NCBI RefSeq assembly: GCF_015832195.1
Contig: NC_052018.1
Coordinates: forward strand, 27,122,115-27,186,114
Length of the DNA stretch: 64,000 nucleotides
Source: Motacilla alba alba
Lineage: Eukaryota > Chordata > Aves > Passeriformes > Motacillidae
Direction: 5' to 3'
Shown here: positions 28,176 to 40,925 of the stretch, piece by piece
How positions within the stretch are numbered: the first letter of the stretch is position 1
Layout: each line of letters begins with the position of its first letter
Notes under the pieces: model-generated
Databases searched by the model: none
What the model saw: the letters and a program-made list of their open reading frames with translations, nothing else
Told to the model about the DNA's origin: nothing
Program-made: the position numbers and the translations under genes

Positions 28176-28798
28176 TTTTATAGGAGTAGATATTTATGTT
28201 TCTCTCTTAAGAGTGTTTATAAAATAAGTTCTTAGTATTTAATAGTTCTACAAATGTAGCTATTGAAAAGGGACTTGGATATTAAGATTTGACATAATAA
28301 TGTAAACAGTCTATAAAGCAGCCTAATTTTAAAACCATTTTACAAGTATATAAGATTTAAAATTACATGCTTTTAGGCAGCAGTCTAACAGCTGGAGAAT
28401 AATGATGATGGATCTTAGGACATTCTTTTGGATATGTGTCTGTACACACATAGCATGTAAATTACCTGTCATCTAAATTGATTGCAAGTTCATTTTCCCT
28501 TTGAGTGTGAAACACACGAGTAGATACATAACAATAACATAATAATTTTAAATATTTTAGTGTCACTTTATGTTAGACATTTCCACACATGACTCTGAAA
28601 AGCACTAGAACATAACTTTTTAGATATGAGTGTAATGTTAAGCAATGAATGGTTCAAGATAACAATATTTTTGACCACTTGATTGAACGCCAAATCCATA
28701 TTACTTCATATAGTGCACCTGGTATCAGTACTGCCCTGAAATATTAACAAATTAATGTGTATTAATTTAAGCAATTATATGACAGTATTCATACTAAC

Positions 28799-28998
28799 CT
28801 GCAATGAAACATTCTTCCAGGTCCATCAACACATACACCTCCATTGTAACAAAGAACTGAGTTCAGTGTGGACTCACTGCAAACATCAACATCAACTTCA
28901 CAAAACCTGCCAGTGTAGCCACTCAGGCAAACACAAACAAATGCATTGATGGCATCTTGACAAGAACCTCCATTAATGCAGGGAGCAGATTCACATTC
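28799..28998 (-). CDS. EYS: EYS internal exon G (EGF-9, most of EGF-10)
   Basis: A 200-bp exon, phase 0 in and phase 2 out, with acceptor ttctcttctcag and donor TGCAG/gttagt. It encodes a complete repeat (ECESAPCINGGSC... to YTGRFC) and then an unusual repeat in which cysteines 1 and 2 are separated by nine residues (CSESTLNSVLC), followed by YNGGVCVDGPG and ending at HCR. The human EYS repeat at this place shares the long spacing, the LNSV core and the GGxCVDGPG stretch, which makes this exon one of the most diagnostic in the window. The trailing AG of the exon needs one base from the next exon to make an arginine codon. That next exon is not visible in the remaining 28.8 kb. Confidence 0.93.
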
Positions 28999-31900
28999 CT
29001 GAGAAGAGAAATAATAATATATTGATTACACACCTTTAAAACACATTACTTACTCATTCAGCTCAACAAGTGCAAGAGACTGAATCTGGAGATTAGAAAA
29101 AGTATTGGACTTTTTCTTTGTTTGATAAACAGAAGTCTCTAGTTTGACACAATTTTTTGTTATATAGAGATCTTTTGATTACAGCTCACACTCACTATAC
29201 TTGTTCCTACTCATTAATCTTGCAGAGATGCAAATATAGCTTTATATAAGCAGTCTTACAACCAAAAGTATGCAATCCCAATCATAATTAAATTTTTAAA
29301 GCATGTTTTTGAGCTACAGTCTCACAATTATTCCTTCTAATTTTTTACATTAGGGCCTACTGCTGTAAAAGAAACACATTAGTGAGGCAATTATGGACAG
29401 AATAAAGAATTACTTATATAAATGAATGCACACAAGCCTTATATCAGTATTTCCTGATAAATGTTTTCTCATTATCAATTAATGCCTTATATTGCAAATA
29501 GAAACATGTTTATTGTCCACATAATAACAATTTCCTCTGATAAGGCTAATGTAAAAATCATCAAATTTAAACCACACAAATTAGCAGCAAGTTAATATTT
29601 CTCCAGAATTACAGGAGAGTTTAGTTAGTGCAATAGACAGAGCAAGAAATATGTGTTTGCCCTTGATCACAGAAACCTAATTTTTACCTGTGTCCCAAGG
29701 GAGTTGTATTGTTGCAGCTGCAACCCAAATAGTCTGGCTAAATCCAGTATTTTAAATTTATTTTCACACTCCTGTAACTTTAGAAGGTTTAATTCTTTAA
29801 GGATATCCAAGGGCACTCACATTTCCTGCAGGTAATACAGTAGCTTTGACAGAATGTAAATGCAGATATCCATGGGGAATTGTGAGAAAACAACTTATTT
29901 TCCTATAAGCTCTCCAGCTGGGTGTATATAGGATGATTTATTAGTGAGCATTACATAAGCTAATTGAATTATATATCCCACAGGAAGATGGAGATAGCCC
30001 TACACACTGCCAAAATTTCTGTGTCTAGCTTCGAGAAGTAATCTTTTGCTATATTAATTTTTTTTTTTTTTGCAGACAGTAGTGCTCTTTTTTGTTTAAA
30101 AAAAATCTCAATTCTCAGTTCCAACTCTCTGACTTTTTTCTATTCCATTAACTTGTCTAATCTTATTAATTTGTACTCACTTGTATTCCACACTACAAAC
30201 CCAAAATTTATTTATTCTCATTAGCAGAATAAATTAAATCTACATTAATTAATGGATCAAGTTTTTAATTAATAATGATTCCAAAGGTAAATTCCAAAAT
30301 ATACTGAAATCATCAAAGTAACTAAGGAAAAATTCAAAGCTCAGACTAAAGTTCACAGCTTTGGTTCAATACACTATCACAGTTGTACCAAGTTTTGAAC
30401 AACACAAAACCTTTTTATTTTCTTCTGTGAAATGTATCATTCTTTCAAGATTTTACGGTAAGATAAACGTCAGACAGTTTCTTGAAAAGAAATCCCACCT
30501 ATCACTTTCCAGTACATTCTGTTTGTCATTAGACTTGCAAAAAACCAGAGTACACTATTACCAGAGATGTGCTAGTCTGCACTGCTCTTAACTTATGCAA
30601 GAAAATTTTGTCAGTGTATAGGCAGAACTATGTTAAAAATGCCACAAATAACTTTATCAAAAAATTGATGAGCTACCACAATAACACCAAATGATGTAGT
30701 TTTTAGTCTAAAGAACAAGGACATGAGATGACAAACTGAAGCTGCAAGACAACTGTTACCAAAGTTTTGCCTATCTTAGATCCCACCAGAGACTGATTTT
30801 ACAGCATGACATGAGGGAATAGCTGGCTCCACAGAAAATTCCCAGCTACCCTGATTGTCTGAAGACAAGTTCATTGAAACACCAATGCCATTTTGATTTT
30901 GTCTTCCTTTATAGAATAGGAGATTTAATCTTAACTATGACCCCTAACCAGACAGCTGCCAAATTGGAGCAAGAATAGGGACTCACAGTCCTAGAAATGT
31001 TGCTTAATGTTGATCTTCCACCTCATTCTGTTTTTAAATAAAGGCTTGAGTCATCTCTAAAACATATGCTCCAGGCAAATAAAAGTTAAATACAAGTATT
31101 AATTTCCATGGAGATGTAAGTGAATGGAAAATACATACTTCTAACAGGAGAACAGAATGGTGATTTTCTGGATTTATTTTTACTAAACTATGCTTACAGT
31201 AAATATAAGTCCTTATTGATTTTTCTAGCATAGCAAGGCAATTTAAAAATCAAGGCAAAAAAAGTGAAAGAATATTGAGATTTCTAGTTATGCAGCTCTT
31301 TTAAAGGTAGATTTTATTAAGAATTCTTAGTTCAAACAATGTCATACAAGATCCACTACAATTATTAGAGTGCAATAATTTATTATTTTTTCTCTGTATT
31401 TCCTGTTCTCTGAATGTCATGGTGTAGTAAATCTTGTTTGTATCAGGAAGAAAATGACTGTCCCTTAAGAGAGTTCACCTTGGCATGGCACAGTTCACTG
31501 GTTCTTCTGGCAGGGAATTGTTCTGAAATCTGGACTCTTAACAAGTGACCTAGAAAGGCACTTTGCTCAAGGCATACTACTACCATGGACCCAAATCTGT
31601 GGGTCCATACTGACGTCTGTCTTTGAAAGTGAGGTTATTCTGTCTAAGAAAGCCCAATTTCCTACATATTTCCTTATAATTTTTCCAAATTCACAATCCA
31701 TAGCTTGAAACAGTTCTAAGGGAACACATTTTGGCAAACTAATAAAAATAGTAAAAATCCACTAGTTTTTAAAAGAATGTGTTTATTCAAAACTGTTTCT
31801 TAAAAAAAAAAAATCTGGAAGTGCATTTTGGTAGTTAGGATTTTTTTTTAATTTTCCAGCAAAAAGGAATGTTTTCCATTAGTCTGCCTTGGAAATTATT

Positions 31901-32934
31901 ATTAGAAATAAATAATTATTTCTAACTAATATTTCAAAACTGTTTCAATAAAATCTATAACATTTTAATAAATGTTTCTATAAAATTTCTTTCAAATCTG
32001 TTTCTATAAAACAGGTTCAATCAAAAAATTGTAAATATAGACTTATTTTTATTTAAATGAAATTTTGCTTTGTATCAAAAAGATAATATAAAGTGGAATA
32101 ATTCTTAAGAGAACTCATTCAAATCCACTATGGTGTTTGCTGGGGGAGGCAAGGGGAGAAAAGAAAGGGATAAGAAAGGAAATTAAAGATATATATTGCA
32201 CCACAAAAGAAAGATGCTTTCAAGAGGCATGCTTCTATTCACTTAATGATAGGACAACATTATTCTCAGGCCAAAACTGAAGGTTTTTTTAATAAGCAAG
32301 AGCCATGTGGCTAAGAGTTTGGAATGAAATAAAAAAAAAAATAAAGCATGCAGAAATTTAAAAAAATGCTGTAAATAAATGCTTTAGATGCTAATTCATG
32401 TTTTAAAACAATTTTTTTTTACATACAGAATATTATATGCATATAGTTTTAATGCATGTGAATCCAGATTTTGAAAAAAAAATCTAATTTTGCAGTGTAT
32501 ATACTTTGGGTTAAATCTCAATAGTATTGATGCCATATAAAAGTATGAGATTTATATTGACACCTTTAGATGACTGGTCCAGATATATTTCTATTTGATG
32601 TTTAACAAAACTATAAATAAAGTGTATTTTTCTAATGAGTAAAATTATTACACTATTTTTTGCAGTTAATATAATCATGTATCCATTTTGTTTAATCATT
32701 TACTTCCCAAAACTAATTAACTTTCTCTTTTGGTAGATTGAATATATATACAGCATCTTGAGGACTGAACAGGGAAAACCTGGGTCCAACTTTCAGAATG
32801 TTGTTCATATCCAAAATAATTCAAAAGGAGTTCAAAATGATAAGAATGTTTTGCCTGAATTTTTTTATTATGAGCACAAGGATAACAGAATAAAAAAAGA
32901 AAAATAAATCTAATTTTGAGACAATAATAGAAAG

Positions 32935-34150
32935 CAGGGTCATGCTGGATCAGACCGGTGCTCCATCTGCCCCAGTATTCTGTCCATAGTAGTGATGGAG
33001 GGAAAGCCACTTTAGCAAAATCTATGTCCCATGCATCCTCCCTTCAGCAGCAGAACCATCTAATCAGACATGATAAACTGTATTTCCCTGATTGATCCAT
33101 TTATCATTCACTTATGAACCTGTCTGTGACATGCCTAATTTTTCTTAACCTACTAAGAGATGACCTGACTCCCCAGGAGCCTTTGGGTCAGGAAGTAGTA
33201 CATGTTCTCTGCTTCCTCTGAAAGAAAGTAGTTTGGTTTCTTTCAGATATTTCTCTGTTTATTTTTATCATGTCCCCCCAGGTGTCTGTTCCTCACTACA
33301 GAATTTGAGGAAGTGATTTTCCATTTATCTTCCTCTGCAGCAGTTTTCTAAATCTTAGTTACATTTCCTTTCAATTTCCCCTCTTTAAAGGGAATAAATT
33401 TCAGGCCTTTAAATATCTTCTTATATATAGGCTAGGCAATTCACAAAATATTTGTTACTCTCTGTAGTTTCTCCAACTCTGCTTGTGGTCCTTAAGGTCC
33501 AAGGTCCAAAACTGTGCACAGTAACCAATGCATGAGGACACCTCAGTTTTATGTAGTAGGAAAATCATGTCCTCTGTCTTGTTCCTCATACTTTTCCTGA
33601 TCATGCCCAGCAAGATTTTTTGCCATGCTTTGCTGTGAATGTAGATTGAGACAATCACTTCAGAGATAATAATTGTTCCAAATCTTCTTTCCTTAATTGC
33701 AACTGACAGTTGAATTCAGTTGTATGAGGCTATTTCTCCCTAGAATATTACTTTATACTGAAGCTTATCTGCCACCTTTTCCCTCTTTCCATTCTGTGTG
33801 GTCCTTCTGGCATTTGTCAAATGCAAAGATTTCACTAAGCTTCTCTCAAACCCTGTTAGAGTGCACATTTTGCACTTTCACCATCAAGCAATCCTACCTA
33901 TTCCCTACTTCCAGACTTTGATAGATGTGAATAAATTTTTATAGGTTAGAGTGCTCTTTAAAATACACTTTCAAATTTTTGGTTTAGGTTTTTGAAGTTC
34001 CTGCCAACATATGAATTAATATGTTTTGAAAACTTTTCTATTCTTTCCATATAGGCAAGCTCTCCATTTATTAAAATGCCATTTTTTTTCCTTGTGACAG
34101 TCTTAAGTTTCCTTCTTAAGCCAGTCAGGTGCTTTAAACCACTTTGCATT
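32935..34150 (-). mobile_element. Ancient CR1-like LINE, antisense
   Basis: Diverged antisense blocks such as 'catgctggatcagaccggtg', 'aaaactgtgcacagtaacca' and 'cctgatcatgcccagcaaga' resemble old amniote CR1 elements rather than the younger bird families. The frame is thoroughly broken. Limits are approximate, and weaker similarity may extend to about 34.5 kb. Confidence 0.6.
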
Positions 34151-35814
34151 CTTCAGCTATAGCACACATTTTACCCAGGCTTTTAACATTATTTGTTTAA
34201 TAGCTGTTAATATGCTTGTGGGCCTCACTTTTACAAAGTTTATTTTCCTGAAACTGAATATAATAATTTAATATTCCTGGGGTTTAGGATATACTCTGTT
34301 GCTAGAGTATCTGTGATGTCTGTGATGCAAGATCATATGATGATATCAATTGAGACGATTTTCTCATGTCATAGATTATAAATATGCCTGTGAGTTGAAT
34401 GCCCTCAGAGGGCTTAGCACTTTGGGGGTGAAACTCCTCTTCAACATTCTTGGTGGTCTCACCCATTTCTTTGCTTCACCAATCTATATTACCTATTTTT
34501 TCTATTTCTATTTAAAAGACTGTCTAATTCAGTCACTCTGACTTAAAATAAACTTCATATGTCATGGCCAGATGTCTCTGAGGTATTAACACACTGAAAT
34601 TGTCCCATGGGTCAGTAGTTACAGATATTGTGTTTTGCAGAATAAAGTGGGTATCTCCCTTTCTTCCTACTCCTAGATTTACCTATATGCATCTTGTGCA
34701 TAAAACACATTATTTTTTTTTTGTGAAGTTAATCTTAGTTTAGCTTATTTCAAGAAATTACTTACTTGACCAAATGCTTTTTAAACTAGTTAGCAATAGG
34801 TAAAAATACTCAGGAGTGTGAGGAAGTCTCAGAGAGACATGAAAAGCATCCACCTTATCTGAGGGTCTTTGTACACCCACCAGTGTTGGCCATACCCATA
34901 TCTTGTGTGCAATCTGGCTGGTCCTGATGAATAAATATTTATTTGCTTGAAGTAGCCTCTGCATGTCCATAAGCTGTGGTGCTTTTGCACAGAAAATTGC
35001 GTGATTTTCCTGATGTATGACTTGTTTCTATCTTTTATAAAAATAGAGATTAAAGATCAGTAAAACCAGATAAAATAAAAGAAATCTAGGAAGCAGTCGG
35101 ATCACAGCTTTCTATCAGATACAAGCCAAAACAACAACAAACTGAATATTCTCCTGTGTAAAGACTCAAAACATTTTCTGCTTCTTTTTTGACAGGATGA
35201 GCCATTTTAACTGAGCATGGAAGAAGAACATCTGTCAATCATGTCTCATCCATCATAGCAAAGAAACAAAAAGCCAAAAAATGTAAGAAGCAATGTCTAT
35301 TACTAACCATAATTGCTATTACTGCACATATTATTATTCTATGTTTATCAGAGAGGAAAGCTCAATTTTCCATTATGCACATTCATTTTATAATTTCAAA
35401 AATATGCAAAGGTCAAAGGGAATTGTGTGTGTTGAAATTGATTCATATAGTGCATATATTTTTCCTGTGACTTATTTTTGAGTGAGTTCCATAAATGAAA
35501 AAGCAATGAAAACTGTAGTAGATAGGTAGGTTCCAATATACACACTCCATAATTGATATGCAAAAGTTACAGGCTATAACTACAAAGATACATAGTGCTT
35601 ATTTTATTCCTCAAAGTGTTAGACAATTAAAAAAGGTTTTGAAGTGTATTTTCTTGAAAACTCTATAGCCATATAGGTGAGGATGAAAAAATCCAGGGTA
35701 GAAAAGAAAAAATTCAGGGTAAAATCATAAAGAAAGAAGATCCAAGTATGCCTAGGGAAATACATATACACACATAAATTTTATTTTTAAGCTGGTTATT
35801 TGAATCATCTTAGT

Positions 35815-36763
35815 TGCTGACCTTGTAATGACCACCCAGCCATTCTCTCACTCTCCCTCCTCTACATGACAAGGAAAGAAAAGAAGATGACAAAGCTCCT
35901 AGATTGATAAGGACAGAGAGATCACTTACCACTTACTGTAACAAATCAGACTTGACATGGGTAAAATAATAATTTATGTTCAACTACAAATAGACCAGTG
36001 AGAAACAGAAAGAAAACATAAATCCACACTCCACTTCTTCCCAGGCTCATCTTCACTCCTCTATTTTAACGAGTTCTACTTCCTCGTTTCACCCTGAAAA
36101 GTTTAGATGGGGCAAGGAGAGAGGGATCTTCATTCACGCCAGCTCCTCTCTGCTGCTCCTTCTTTCTCCCACTTTTCCCCTGCTTCAGTGTGGGTCCTCT
36201 TTATGTGCTGCAGGATGAAACTGCTCCTGCATGGGCTTCTCTCCATGAGTCACAGTTCTTGCCTACACCCTTCTCCTGTTGGGGCACTCCATGGGCTGCA
36301 ACACTCTCAGGCCATATTCACACGTTGCAGCACGGGGTCTTATGTGGGCTGCAGTGCAGATGTCTGCTCTGGCATGGTTCTCTCCATGAACTACTGGCAA
36401 ATACCTGCTCCACCCTGATTCTCTTCAGGAGCTACAGCTCTGACAATCTCTGCTGCAGCATTTTGAGCTCCTCTTCCCTCTCCTTCAATGACCTTGGATA
36501 CTGCCTGATTGTTTCTCACAACTCTTTCCCTCCTCACTCCTTTGTCTTCTGAACAGTGTTTTCTGCTCTTTCTTAAATATGTTTCTACAAAGGTGCCATC
36601 ATCTTAAGTGAGAGGCTCAACTCTTCCCTGCAGTTGGTTGGTTGGAGCTGACTCAAGTAGGTTGTTTCCTCCTTGGTGCAGTCCCTGGCTTGTTCTCACA
36701 AAAGCCACTACTACAGACCCCCTTCAAAACAGAATCTTGGCTCCTGCACCAAATGAAATTGCA
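35815..36763 (-). mobile_element. Degraded LTR in the same orientation as EYS
   Basis: Read on the minus strand, this has the same general plan as the solo LTR near 5-6 kb: a U3 start rich in 'ggtgcaggagccaag', then 'gaggttcaaa'-type stretches, 'tttaagaaagagcag', repeated 'cagcccatgg' units, and at the 3' end a block resembling 'gggtaaaataataattt' followed by 'gatctctctgtccttatc' and 'gagagaatggctggg'. It is more diverged than the 5-6 kb copy and its polyadenylation signal is degraded. The boundaries are approximate; I found no convincing target duplication. It sits inside the intron between exons F and G, in sense with the host gene. Confidence 0.65.
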
Positions 36764-38523
36764 TAGCCCTTAATACAAAGAAATGTACCTTCAAGTTACG
36801 AGAGAAAGAAAAAAATTATAGATATATATACATATTTATCAGAATAAATAATGATTATTTTTAAAAATGAAAGAAGTGGCTGAAGCTACTCTAGAAAAAA
36901 ATAATTACAGAGCATAAGCCTAGTATGATTATTGTGATATGCATACCCCTACATAGTCAGAAAGCCTAGCTGATCGCTGTAAGAGTTGCATAGGTATGAT
37001 ATATATCTGAGCAGGATGAATGCAATGGGAGAACCTTTAAAATATGACATTTGCAGCGTAGTGTAATCTGGGAATCATACTGCATGCAAATTGAAAGACT
37101 ATCAGAAAATGTAGTTGTTTCTCTGACAGACTTATCTGTCAAAGGTATATATATATTGTTTCTTCCTATGAGTTTCTAATCTATGCATTTTCAAACACCT
37201 TGCTATGAAATATGATTATCTTTTGAATATAATTTTATGATGTTGTCTACAGGTCATTTAATCTCTTGTTCTCCTCAAATGGATAAAACTGTAAATCATG
37301 GATGTTCAAGAGAAAATATTACCCAAGGGTATTCTGTATTAGCATTTGCAACAGCTGATAAACATACTGATTTGCAATATCGTATCTTATTATATTATGA
37401 TGGGCATTCTGTAAAGCTGGATTACTTATTTTCTGGCTTTTTCTTTCTGTAAAAGAATTTGGAAGCTAATATACCAGCTAGAATTACACCTTGTGTAAGA
37501 CTTGGATTTTCCACAGAAAAATTATGGACCATACTTCCTTTATGTAATATGACACATTTTTAGTTATTTAGTATTTTAAGCTGTAAAAAGAATTATAAAA
37601 AGTCCCTGTTTTCATACATAAGTTAAAAATAAGTTTTTGTAACATTTTGGAATGTTTTTTGACAATTCAGTAGTGCAATATTAGAAGCCAGATAGCCTGA
37701 AGGAAGGTTCATACCAAACTTTCTCTTGCCAGATTTTCTCATGAGACCAAATGCATTTAAAAGGATCATATCCCAAGATCATATTAAACGCTGTCTAGCA
37801 GAAAACCTAAAAAAGCCTAAATCAATTCAATACTTTCTGCAAAGTGTAGTCAATATTGCAAACCCTATTCATTGTTCTGCCAGATGTAATCACCTTTTAC
37901 AAATTGGTTTGCTGACCATGGGAATCTGCACAGCACAGTCATAATACGTATGGATCACTTCTTGACCACAACCATTCCCCGTGAGAATATAAAACTATTA
38001 ATGAACTTCAGAGGACTAAGTGGGCAGTGTATTTAGTACCCCATGGTTTTATACCATAGAATTTTACTATTGCATGGTTTTTGAAATTTAAAGACAAGTC
38101 ATGGCAACTTTCAGTGTAGAACATTGTACCTTGAAGTTTACATTCAAATATGCAGCTAAACTCCAGTAAATGAGACTCAAACACACAAATTAGGTAATTA
38201 TACTATTCATCCCAAACTGAGGGACAAATGATATTCAGGTAATGTTGGCTTAGCTGTGGCTTTCCAGATTTATACTATTCACACATCACCTTTAAACTTC
38301 TTTTGACATTTTTAATGGTCTTTTCTAATGCACTGTCATATAAGCAAAAAGTAATGCACTTTTCAGAATGGATTTTAAACAACTGAATTTTTGTCATACA
38401 TTTTCAATATACTGACTTCAGAGGTTAACTAAATAAAAATGAGTTTCAACGACATATTACCCTTTCCCCTATAATTAAAAAACATATTTTTTGAAATTTG
38501 AATTTTGAATTTTGAAAACATAC

Positions 38524-38602
38524 ATTAATATTTATCTCACATCTTGAGCTGGTCCATCCAGGTTCACAAGAGCATTGATAACCATCAATCAGATCTATGC
38601 AT
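38524..38602 (-). CDS. EYS: EYS internal exon F (second half of EGF-8)
   Basis: A 79-bp exon, phase 2 in and phase 0 out. The acceptor is tttatttcag and the donor is AAT/gtatgt, a good match to the consensus intron side. It completes EGF-8 with CIDLIDGYQCSCEPGWTSSRC and ends on the linker EININ, directly before the next repeat. The phase-0 end differs from the other junctions, but it joins perfectly to exon G, whose first codons give ECESAPC, producing the expected NINEC calcium-binding start across the junction. The upstream intron is only 523 bp. GWTSSRC replaces the usual glycine after GWT or GFT with serine. The exon is far too short to be seen without splice-site reasoning. Confidence 0.88.
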
Positions 38603-39125
38603 CTGAAATAAAAAAGAGTGTTATTTAGCTCTTTACTTATTTAGTTTCAGATACAGCGCAAGTAGTATCATTCCATGCATTTCAAAATAGTGGTCTGATG
38701 TAACCTACTGTAACCCATAGTACTTTTCAATAGTTTTATAATGGATTTCAAATGTGCCTACTGTGGGTGCTGAGGCATTTTGTAAGGATTTTGATTGTCA
38801 CATTAAAAGACATCTTCTCATTTCAACTGTTGGCATGTAACAGCTAAAGATTTTCTTTTAAGTATATTAAACACTAATTAATCCCCAATTACTGAATACT
38901 AGTTATGGTAATGAACAAAAATACAGGAGAAATTGAGATAATGTCCCTATATAACATTAGATTAAGCAGGCAACATCTGTCATCTTTAAGTGTGCTTGTA
39001 CTCTTACTTTATGGAAGAACATCATTAAAAGTATATTTATCAAACATCCCATATCATTAAGTCTTGAATATTGTTAGTTAGGTACATTATCATGGAGATA
39101 ATAATTATTAAATAAAAATAGGCAC
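38603..39125 (-). other. EYS: EYS intron between exons E and F
   Basis: A short 523-bp phase-2 intron that splits EGF-8 between its third and fourth cysteines. It is AT-rich with no recognisable repeat. Confidence 0.85.
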
Positions 39126-39297
39126 CTTCCATGAAGACAAGGATTTGGCAAGCATTCATTAACATTTATCTCACAGTTTGTTCCGATGAAACCTCTCTTA
39201 CAGTGACACTTGTAGGAACTGATGCCATCAATACAACTTCCATTGTTGAGGCAGGGAGAAGACATACATTCATCTGTATTTACTTCACACCTATCAC
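39126..39297 (-). CDS. EYS: EYS internal exon E (end of EGF-6, EGF-7, first half of EGF-8)
   Basis: A 172-bp exon, phase 1 in and phase 2 out, with acceptor ttttttaacag and donor GGAAG/gtgcct; the donor is weaker than those of its neighbours. It encodes DRC (end of EGF-6), a full calcium-type repeat from [16 protein letters not shown] to FIGTNC, and the start of EGF-8 ([14 protein letters not shown]). The human protein has the same arrangement, including a repeat ending in NPCLHGRC with a shortened loop between cysteines 2 and 3. CMSSPC and CLNNGSC are candidate O-glucose and O-fucose sites. The frame stays open past the donor for about 50 bases, so an ORF finder extends this exon into the intron with non-EGF sequence. 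Confidence 0.93.
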
Positions 39298-40925
39298 CTG
39301 TTAAAAAATCCAGAAAATGCAACTAAGTTTTAAATTCTAAACTCAAACTAACTAACACTATATTTATTAATATCAATATTTCCACATGATTGCTTTTAGG
39401 TATATAGATTGTTCGCACAGTTCATGATATTCATCAATAAAAATATCCATCTGGAATTGCCTATAGTATAAATACCAAAAAGATGGTTATATTGACACAC
39501 GTAATGAAAAATGACAAATATAAAATGATGACATCTGATTGATGTTTGATATTTGAGTGCTGCTTGAGAAGATTAAAAATTCAATATACCAATTTATGAT
39601 CATTGAATAGTTTGAAAAGTCAAAAAAGAAGAACACAGAATTTTGTGCAGCAATAAAGTTAAATATTTTCTACCTGGAAAAGAAAAACAAATGCATGATA
39701 AAAAAGCAAATTATTGCTGAGAGCATTCTCAAAAATGTAAAAGAATAATAAATTAGCATGCTATACTAATTTACACATGATATAAAAAAAGAAAAGAAAG
39801 TTGGTCTTTCTCCAGGAATGGAAAATTTTTTATCCTTTTGAAAATAAAAGAACTGAGAGAAAAGGAGAGATTTCCTTTCAGAACTGCTCAGCAGCACCTA
39901 GTTCCCTTGTTCAAGTCAATTTTGCTACAAAATATTATAAGACTATTGACAACTACTTGTGACCATTCCATGAGATTTCATAATAGACAGATGTGAATCA
40001 AAAGCTTGATTAATAGGTTTATCATATGTATTACTGATAATGAAGCCAATTATGTATATTAACGAAAAATCTATAGCATAAATCTAAGGAATGAAAATTT
40101 AAAAAGTAAACATGAGCAGAAATACTAAAATATTGAGGAGCATATACCAGTTACAGAAAGAAAATCAAGCATTTGTTAAATAATTTCTTACAAATCTAAA
40201 AACATACTTAAAAATAATAACTGACTGCAAAGAACAAGTACTCATTTTGTCACACTGACATTAATCTTGTGAAAGGCATAACATCCTTTCAACATCATTT
40301 TAGCATTGTCTCATTCAGTCTGTTATGAGTAAATAATCTGTTAAGAAAAGTTTTCTATGAGTTGTGCCTGGAAAACTAGAGTTGAAAAGGTCACTGAGCT
40401 TGTTTTTGTTGACTTCATCTTAAGTAAGATTTATTATAACTTAGTGACTAATACCAGAGATTTAGATTTTCTATTTCTGTTGTACTATGTGTCAGTAATA
40501 GACTTATTTCAGGCAATTATTTCACCTACATCAAGTCAAATTCAGTTGGTGCTGACTGGACTGCAGTAAATTTGAAAGGTTGCCACCTATTTTGAAGTAT
40601 CTTTTTCTTTGTTTAGACAAGGTTTGATTTCCACTGCAGAGAACTGTACAAGATAAGATTAGACCACAGGAAACAAAGTAATTAAAACAATTAAAAATTT
40701 TTAATTTTCTTGAAATTTGAAACTTTGACAACCTTTGTTTTCATTAAATATCATTTAGGGACCTTGGATACATATACATGGCTCTTGAAAACTATATTTT
40801 CCCATTTAATTTAAAAGTAAATACAAGAACCAAAGGGATAAAGTATAAAAATATCACCTGTAGCTTGTACTGTTATTTAGATATTTGAACTTTAGATGGA
40901 GCATAATTTCTTTCTTCTCTTTGTT

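Larger units (their letters stand above)
1..28798 (-). other. EYS: EYS intron (or inter-exon sequence) downstream of exon G
   Basis: Apart from the repeats listed separately, I see no coding sequence here. Several short ORFs occur on both strands, but none has EGF or laminin-G character, usable splice sites in phase, or recognisable family motifs. Stretches 1200-5185, 7070-12380, 14910-17430, 18400-28030 and 28180-28798 are mostly AT-rich single-copy-looking DNA with homopolymers and short AT microsatellites (for example 15350-15395 and 23480-23530). The next EYS exon would have to enter in phase 2 and finish the tenth EGF repeat; I could not find it, so the intron probably continues beyond the window start. 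Confidence 0.75.
28999..38523 (-). other. EYS: EYS intron between exons F and G
   Basis: A 9525-bp phase-0 intron, read on the minus strand from gtatgt to ttctcttctcag. It contains an old CR1-like segment near 32.9-34.1 kb and an LTR in the gene's own orientation near 35.8-36.8 kb. The rest is AT-rich. Small structures include an imperfect AT hairpin around 31912-31935 and a 9-bp stem around 31584-31607. I see no exon-like sequence inside it, and the reading frame across the F/G junction argues that none is missing. Confidence 0.85.

Noticed and set aside
39662..39692. Minus-strand polypyrimidine tract with ccag/gta, resembling a recursive splice site
   Set aside because: The donor half (gtagaa) is poor, the site lies only about 370 bases from exon E rather than deep in the intron, and there is no other support.
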